Assembly: GCF_946479685.1 (NCBI RefSeq)
Contig: NZ_CAMLGS010000004.1
Location: 28,514-92,513 of the forward strand
Reading direction: 5' to 3'
Length of the DNA stretch: 64,000 nt
Source of the DNA: an uncultured Methylotenera sp.
GTDB lineage: Bacteria > Pseudomonadota > Gammaproteobacteria > Burkholderiales > Methylophilaceae
Both the position numbers and the translations under genes were made by a program. Below, piece after piece: positions 59,478-64,000 of the stretch. The notes beneath the pieces were generated by a model. It was not told the origin of the DNA, did not search any database, and saw nothing but the letters and a program-made list of their open reading frames with translations. Position 1 is the first letter of the stretch; each line of letters begins with the position of its first letter.

Positions 59478-61694
59478 TTAAAAATCGTAACGAATACCAC
59501 CAAGCACCTGACGACCGCGGCCAACAGACATACCGTCTACGCGGCTTTGCAAGTATTCACGATCAGCTAGGTTGTAACCACTCACAAAATAAGTCGCTTT
59601 AGACCCTGCCGGTTTGAAGTTAACAGAAGCGTTGAATAATGTATAAGCTGGCACATCACCAGCCAAACCTGACAACGCAGCGTCTACTGGATCAAGCACT
59701 CGGGCAAAAGCATCTACCTCTTGCTTACTGACATAAGTGGCGCCGATACGTGCATCTATCCCTACCGGATGCTGGTAACCCAAGCTAACTGACGCTAAGT
59801 GTTTTGGTGCGTAAGGCAGGCGATCACCACTGACAATACCGCTGCTCGCTACCTCACCATCTTTCTGGAACTTAGCAGTAAATGTATTGGTGTACGAACC
59901 TAATACATAGATATTATGTGCTGTGTTATAAATTGTGCCAAAGTCGATACGACCAGCAACCTCCAAACCGGACATCACTGATTTACCACCATTCACAAAA
60001 TTACCTGCGCCGTTATTGATGACGATGTCATCAAACTTAGTATGGAACAAAGTAGATGCCAGATTTACACCTTTGAAATAGCTTGAACGTACACCAATTT
60101 CCCAATTGGTACTGGTTTCAGGTTTAGTTTTATCAACAACAGCCGAATTGGCACCGTCAGCGCGTAAATCACGATCTGGGCGTGGTGGTGCAAAGCCTTT
60201 ATGTACACCGCCAAAGAACGTAGTATTGGCAATACCATTCCAAGCCACCCCAAAACCTGGCAACACCTCCGTTTGGTTATTCGTCAATTTTGATTCAGGG
60301 TTATTTTGGAACGCACCATCTGCACGTCTGACATTCGTCTTAATTTGAATATCCTCTACACGCACCCCAGGTGTAATAGACCAGTCATTCACATAAAATG
60401 TATTTTGAGCGTAATAAGATTTTGCTTGTACCTTAATGCCGATGTCTTCGCGCGCAAGTACATTTGCTTTAGCAAACGATAAGCTCTGGTAGTCAGCAGT
60501 ATTGCCACGATATTGTCGGCGCCTGATATCTTCTTCATGATAGCGAAAGCCGACGACCGCATCACTGTTGATGCCAAATAGATTGTGACTCACATCCAAA
60601 CGAGGCTCAATGCCCCAGTAGTTATAGCTTCTAGGACGATGGCGACCGCCACATTGTTTGGCATTAGCTTCTGTTGCGGCATTTAACCCTGGTGGACAGC
60701 GCTCCAATTCAGTCACACCAGTGGAACTGCCGGCAGTATCATCATAACCACCAGGCGCATCGGTTTGACGGAACGAAGTACGATAGGCATCAACATAGTA
60801 AGCTTGTGTTGATAACTTCATTTTGTCATCAATTTGGAAGATATGCTGCAACTGTGCAGATTTACGCTCATGCTCAAAGCGATCATTCTTGCCTGAAGGG
60901 GCTTGAAACTCATCTCGTGCGTAATCTACTTCACCTAAGCCAGTTTCCGACACATTCGAGTCTTCTTTATAGTAACCAACTTTAGCAATCAGCGACTGAC
61001 GCTCTGTGATATTCAGCTGACCTTTCAATGTATATTCTTCTACATCAAACTTTTGATGCTCCCTGATACCATCACCTTCTTTTTTAATGGCATCAACCAT
61101 GAAGCCGCCTAACTCGGTGCCATAACCGACGTTAGCGTGTAACCCATAAAAATCATTATTGCCACCCACCGCGGATACACTGCCAGCAAAGCCATTCTTA
61201 GGAACGGGTTTAGTGACGAAGTTAATCATCCCACCTACCGTTTGCGGGCCATAAAGCACCTGGCCTGAGCCCTTAACAACCTCAATACGGCTGACACGAT
61301 CTAGTGGTGTTGAGTAATGTGCGGAAGGGTCACCATACGGCGCCAAGAACAAAGGCATGCCATCCTCAAGTAACAAGGTGCGTGAGGTACGACGCGGATC
61401 CATACCGCGGATGCCGATATTTAAACCAAGACCAAAAGCGTCTTCACCGACCACATTGATCCCTGGCACATTATTTAAAGCCTCAGTCACAGAAAATGGG
61501 CGACGCGCCTCAAGCTCTTTTTCATCAATCACATTAAACGAGCCAGGCACTGCCTCTAACTTCTCAGGCAGAATACCGGTGACCTCTACTTTATCTAACT
61601 TGATTGCCTCATCAGCGTGAGACAATGAGGTCATCACAGAACATGCTAGCGCCACGGCAATAGCACTCTTTTTACGGTTAAGACTTTTCTTCAT
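59478..61694 (-). CDS. TonB-dependent outer-membrane receptor (FecA-like)
   Basis: Outer-membrane importer for a metal chelate. Signal peptide (AIAVALACSVMTSLSHA), TonB-box region (IKLDKVEVTG), plug domain (ARRPFSVTEALNNVPGINV; IRGMDPRRTSRTLLLEDGMP in part; VLYGPQTVGGMINFVTKP), 22-strand barrel and a C-terminal RYDF. There is no FecA-type signalling extension or FecIR partner. FecA-like ferric citrate uptake is one option; in methylotrophs related receptors also carry lanthanide chelates. I start at MKKSLN; five more codons are open upstream. Confidence 0.9.
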   Translation of the reverse strand: MKKSLNRKKSAIAVALACSVMTSLSHADEAIKLDKVEVTGILPEKLEAVPGSFNVIDEKELEARRPFSVTEALNNVPGINVVGEDAFGLGLNIGIRGMDPRRTSRTLLLEDGMPLFLAPYGDPSAHYSTPLDRVSRIEVVKGSGQVLYGPQTVGGMINFVTKPVPKNGFAGSVSAVGGNNDFYGLHANVGYGTELGGFMVDAIKKEGDGIREHQKFDVEEYTLKGQLNITERQSLIAKVGYYKEDSNVSETGLGEVDYARDEFQAPSGKNDRFEHERKSAQLQHIFQIDDKMKLSTQAYYVDAYRTSFRQTDAPGGYDDTAGSSTGVTELERCPPGLNAATEANAKQCGGRHRPRSYNYWGIEPRLDVSHNLFGINSDAVVGFRYHEEDIRRRQYRGNTADYQSLSFAKANVLAREDIGIKVQAKSYYAQNTFYVNDWSITPGVRVEDIQIKTNVRRADGAFQNNPESKLTNNQTEVLPGFGVAWNGIANTTFFGGVHKGFAPPRPDRDLRADGANSAVVDKTKPETSTNWEIGVRSSYFKGVNLASTLFHTKFDDIVINNGAGNFVNGGKSVMSGLEVAGRIDFGTIYNTAHNIYVLGSYTNTFTAKFQKDGEVASSGIVSGDRLPYAPKHLASVSLGYQHPVGIDARIGATYVSKQEVDAFARVLDPVDAALSGLAGDVPAYTLFNASVNFKPAGSKATYFVSGYNLADREYLQSRVDGMSVGRGRQVLGGIRYDF

Positions 61695-61721
61695 GATGTT
61701 ACTCTCCAAATCATTACGGGA

Positions 61722-61782
61722 AAAAGTTAAAAAAACTTTTAGCCCCCATGTTCAGCACATTGCGTTCCAAAATTAGCGCAAT
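61722..61782 (-). promoter_or_regulatory. Two inverted repeats upstream of the TonB receptor gene
   Basis: AAAAGTT/AACTTTT with an A5 spacer (61722-61740) and ATTGCG/CGCAAT with a 12-bp spacer (61759-61782) lie within 90 bp of the receptor start. Neither fits the Fur consensus. They may be operators; the rest of the 61695-61973 gap shows no gene. Confidence 0.35.
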
Positions 61783-61973
61783 AAAGAAAAATATTGATAA
61801 CCAACTGTTTTATATAGAAATAACACGCAGTATAAAAAGCAAGCCAATGCTGTGATGAGCCATGTATTTGGTTACAATTAACCACCTCATGAAGCATATA
61901 AACCAGAAATTTAAAATAGCTCCCACATAACTATAGAGCCAATAGGAATATATATTTAGGAGCGAATGGGTAT

Positions 61974-62006
61974 AAAAAAACCACTTCATATTTGAAGTGG
62001 TTTTTT
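61974..62006. terminator. Bidirectional terminator of tRNA-Val
   Basis: CCACTTC/GAAGTGG stem with a 6-nt loop, seven A before and six T after. It lies just beyond the tRNA 3' end on the minus strand. Confidence 0.85.
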
Positions 62007-62011
62007 AAATT

Positions 62012-62088
62012 TGGTAGGCAGTAGCAGATTCGAACTGCTGACCTCTTGGATGTCGACCAAGCGCTCTAACCAACTGAGCTAACCGCCT
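62012..62088 (-). tRNA. tRNA-Val(GAC) with unusual C33
   Basis: 77-nt cloverleaf with encoded CCA: acceptor AGGCGGT/ACTGCCT, D-arm GCTC/GAGC, anticodon stem CTTGG/CCAAG with loop TCGACAT, T-arm AGCAG/CTGCT with loop TTCGAAT. Anticodon positions 34-36 read GAC. Position 33 is C, where nearly all elongator tRNAs have U; the rest of the molecule looks functional. Confidence 0.9.
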
Positions 62089-62307
62089 ATATTTGACACT
62101 GCCCTAGCCATCAGCGCTTTGATGTTGCCCGGCAATTCTAAACAGGGCACGATTTTAGCCGATTGCGGCATCAGGCGCAAATAGAAATATCAGTACATAT
62201 CGAAATAACAGCACCCAATAACTACAGCATAAAAACAAAAATATAAGGATGATAGCTGTATCACTAAATTAACCGACAAGCTCAGTGCTTAAGGCACCAG
62301 AGCTACT

Positions 62308-62335
62308 GTAATAGACCTAGCGTAATAGACCTAGT
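62308..62335. repeat. 14-bp tandem duplication at a gene end
   Basis: GTAATAGACCTAGC followed directly by GTAATAGACCTAGT. The second copy contains the stop codon of the lytic transglycosylase gene. Confidence 0.8.
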
Positions 62336-63656
62336 GCAACAGTACACTTTGGTACAAACTCGGGCTAGCGTAACCATCTACCGGCATCTGCTGCTGCGTT
62401 TGATAAGCGCGTATCGCAGCTTGCGTCTGTAGGCCAGGTAAACCATCCGCCACTCCGGCATTAAAGCCACGCGCATTCAATCGATTCTGTAAATCCAGCA
62501 TTTGCTGGTAAGTGAGAGCCCCGCCCTCCGCGAAGTCCCCACCCATAATGCCAGGCTCTTGATTTAGCAGTTTAGCCAACTGCGCTACCGACAGCGCGTA
62601 ATTAACCGAGCGATTCCACTGCATGATGATGTCAAAATTATCAAACACCATAAAAGCCGGGCCTTGCCAGCCTTGCGGCAGCAAGATAGAGGCCTGCACA
62701 GTGTCATTTAAAAACACGTCGGGCAATTGCGCATCTTTAGTACTATGCGCATTATCAGCCTTAAGTTCTGTAGTCACTGGATTTGCGTTGTCAGTCATAA
62801 CATCACTGCTGGCATCTACTGAAACTTCATCACTGGGAATTGGATAAGCTTGCACCCCTAACTTAGTCCAGGCTTGCGGCGTTTTCTTGACTGCCAACTG
62901 CGCATTTTGCCAATCAAATGCAGCAGGCAGCTTCACTTCCACCATTACTGGTGCCCGTGCTTGCCAGCCAATTTTCGCTAAATAATGTGCTGCAGAGGCA
63001 AATGCATCCGGCAGTGAGTTCACGACATCAATCGCACCATCGGCATCACCATCTACCGCATATAGCATGAAAGTGGTGGGCATAAACTGCATATTACCAA
63101 ATGCACCAGCCCAAGAGCCTTTAAAGGACTCGGCATCAACATAGCCAAGGTCTACCATCAGCAGTGCATCCAATAACTGGCCTTTAAAGAACTCTGCTCT
63201 ACGCCCTTCATACGCCAAGGTCGCCAATGCCGACAAAACATCTAAATTACCTTGCACCTTACCGTACTGGGTTTCCATGCCCCAAAATGCAATCAGTATC
63301 TGCTTGGGTACGCCGTACTGCGCCTCAATTTCGTTCAATAGCGCCTGATGCTTCAGCAGCAAGGCACGTCCTTTCTGGACTTTTCTATCATCTACGCGTT
63401 GCGCAAAGTAATCTAAAAACGGGCTGACAAACTCAGGCTGCGCCCGATCTAATTTAATCACATTAGGCAAATACACGGTGCGGCTTACAAAGTCTAACGT
63501 AGTGTCATCTGCCATACCGAGCGCCTTGGCTTCAAACCTTATATTTTCCAGCCAGGTATTAAAATCTTCCTTGGCTGCGGCGTGATTCGCGAATAGCAAG
63601 CTGCAGCACGCCAGCATGAATTGGCAATATTGCAGCATAGTAAAGCACCTACTCAT
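62331..63656 (-). CDS. Lytic murein transglycosylase, MltB type, with PG-binding domain
   Basis: Cleaves peptidoglycan glycan strands with 1,6-anhydro ring formation. Signal peptide (MLACCSLLFANHAAA), then the MltB-like SLT domain with the catalytic glutamate in AFWGMETQYGKV and GAFGNMQFMPTTF, and a C-terminal peptidoglycan-binding domain (LNARGFNAGVADGLPGLQTQ in part). A Ser/Asp-rich insert of about 50 residues (around 280-325) separates lobes. The ATG has GGAG upstream and overlaps the stop of the next gene. Confidence 0.9.
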   Translation of the reverse strand: MSRCFTMLQYCQFMLACCSLLFANHAAAKEDFNTWLENIRFEAKALGMADDTTLDFVSRTVYLPNVIKLDRAQPEFVSPFLDYFAQRVDDRKVQKGRALLLKHQALLNEIEAQYGVPKQILIAFWGMETQYGKVQGNLDVLSALATLAYEGRRAEFFKGQLLDALLMVDLGYVDAESFKGSWAGAFGNMQFMPTTFMLYAVDGDADGAIDVVNSLPDAFASAAHYLAKIGWQARAPVMVEVKLPAAFDWQNAQLAVKKTPQAWTKLGVQAYPIPSDEVSVDASSDVMTDNANPVTTELKADNAHSTKDAQLPDVFLNDTVQASILLPQGWQGPAFMVFDNFDIIMQWNRSVNYALSVAQLAKLLNQEPGIMGGDFAEGGALTYQQMLDLQNRLNARGFNAGVADGLPGLQTQAAIRAYQTQQQMPVDGYASPSLYQSVLLH

Positions 63657-64000
63657 GCGCCAACTCCGTTAACAACGCTTGGTAACCAGCTTGGTAATTC
63701 GGATATTGCAAGGCATAGCCTGTCGCCAGCATAGCTTGGTTACTAAGCCGTTTGCCGCCACTGATTGCGGGCACTATATTGGGTGCGGGCATTGTATTTG
63801 GTTTTAATCCTAACTGGGCAGCAATCCAATTCAGCACCTCATACTGGCTAACAGGTTGGGAGTCAGTCACAATATAACAAGGCTTAACCTGCGCACCTGC
63901 TAAGACTTGCTGGATTAAATGTACGGTAAAGTTTGCAGCATCATCACGCTGGATGCGATTAGTCCAGCTATTATTAGCTGGCCAGCGCTCTGGTGCCTTT
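63649..64000 (-). CDS. SDR-family epimerase-like protein, 5' end outside window
   Basis: C-terminal part (about 117 residues) of an extended short-chain dehydrogenase/epimerase. The frame stays open to the window edge; upstream of the internal GTG it reads WTNRIQRDDAANFTVHLI, the conserved NRIHRDD-type segment of YeeZ-like proteins. N-terminal NAD-binding motif lies outside. Overlaps the transglycosylase start by eight bases, so the two are coupled. Substrate unknown. Confidence 0.8.
   Translation of the reverse strand, partial: KAPERWPANNSWTNRIQRDDAANFTVHLIQQVLAGAQVKPCYIVTDSQPVSQYEVLNWIAAQLGLKPNTMPAPNIVPAISGGKRLSNQAMLATGYALQYPNYQAGYQALLTELAHE

Noticed and set aside
61722..61740. Fur box upstream of the TonB receptor
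   Set aside because: The 19-bp palindrome of A and T runs does not follow the GATAAT hexamer pattern.

Overview
The window looks like chromosomal DNA from a betaproteobacterial methylotroph of the Methylophilaceae, closest in character to Methylotenera or Methylobacillus. The reasons are a complete methylamine dehydrogenase operon in the order mauFBEDAGLMN without an amicyanin gene, a set of methanol-dehydrogenase accessory genes (mxaRSACKL), and ordinary betaproteobacterial neighbourhoods such as pyrG-kdsA-eno-ftsB, glyA-nrdR-ribD, alaA-hom-thrC and thrS-infC-rpmI-rplT-pheS-pheT-ihfA-merR-tRNA-Pro. No prophage, insertion sequence, CRISPR array or rRNA operon was seen.

Layout. 1-14.2 kb: the 3' part of a basic amino acid decarboxylase; an AT-rich orphan gene flanked by two REP-like hairpins, with a 56-codon gene beside it; folA-thyA; alaA-hom-thrC; a divergent ArsR regulator and old-yellow-enzyme pair; fabA and fabB. 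14.4-20.2 kb: mxaR, an intrinsic terminator, then mxaSACKL, with no methanol dehydrogenase structural genes on either side. 20.2-26.6 kb: ygfX/ygfZ, then the pyrG-kdsA-eno-ftsB block and a 41-aa membrane protein behind a perfect FNR-type box. 26.7-38.2 kb: mtnA with a class II aldolase (a likely methylthioribose shunt), tatD, glyA-nrdR-ribD, a compact candidate sRNA, iscX, pgm, an EAL-HDOD protein and a PilZ protein. 38.4-50.9 kb: a porin-like protein, a cytochrome c, the mau operon, a 950-bp regulatory region, an AraC-family regulator and tatABC. 51-62.1 kb: tRNA-Pro, the pheST/ihfA/merR and thrS/infC translation block, a TonB-dependent receptor and tRNA-Val. 62.3-64 kb: a lytic transglycosylase and the 3' part of an SDR-family gene.

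The most interesting signal lies around the mau operon. A 16-bp element, TTGCCGATTYTTGCTA, occurs as widely spaced inverted pairs: two pairs upstream of mauF, each with exactly 40 bp between arm starts. A weaker pair sits upstream of the cytochrome c gene, and a single copy sits upstream of the AraC gene. In all three paired cases the promoter-proximal arm lies exactly 21 bp from a good -10 hexamer (TATATT, TATAGT, TACAAT), with no -35. This is what an activator-dependent regulon would look like. The middle promoter does not serve mauF. It reads into a short unit of about 175 nt that ends in a strong UUCG-loop terminator before the mauF promoter, and it may encode a 36-aa peptide. I propose that the adjacent AraC-type protein is the methylamine regulator replacing MauR, that the short transcript is a co-induced sRNA or small-protein gene, and that the co-regulated cytochrome c is an electron acceptor for methylamine dehydrogenase. 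MauA carries a twin-arginine signal, so tatABC beside the cluster also fits. The elements and spacings are read from the sequence; their functions are inferred.
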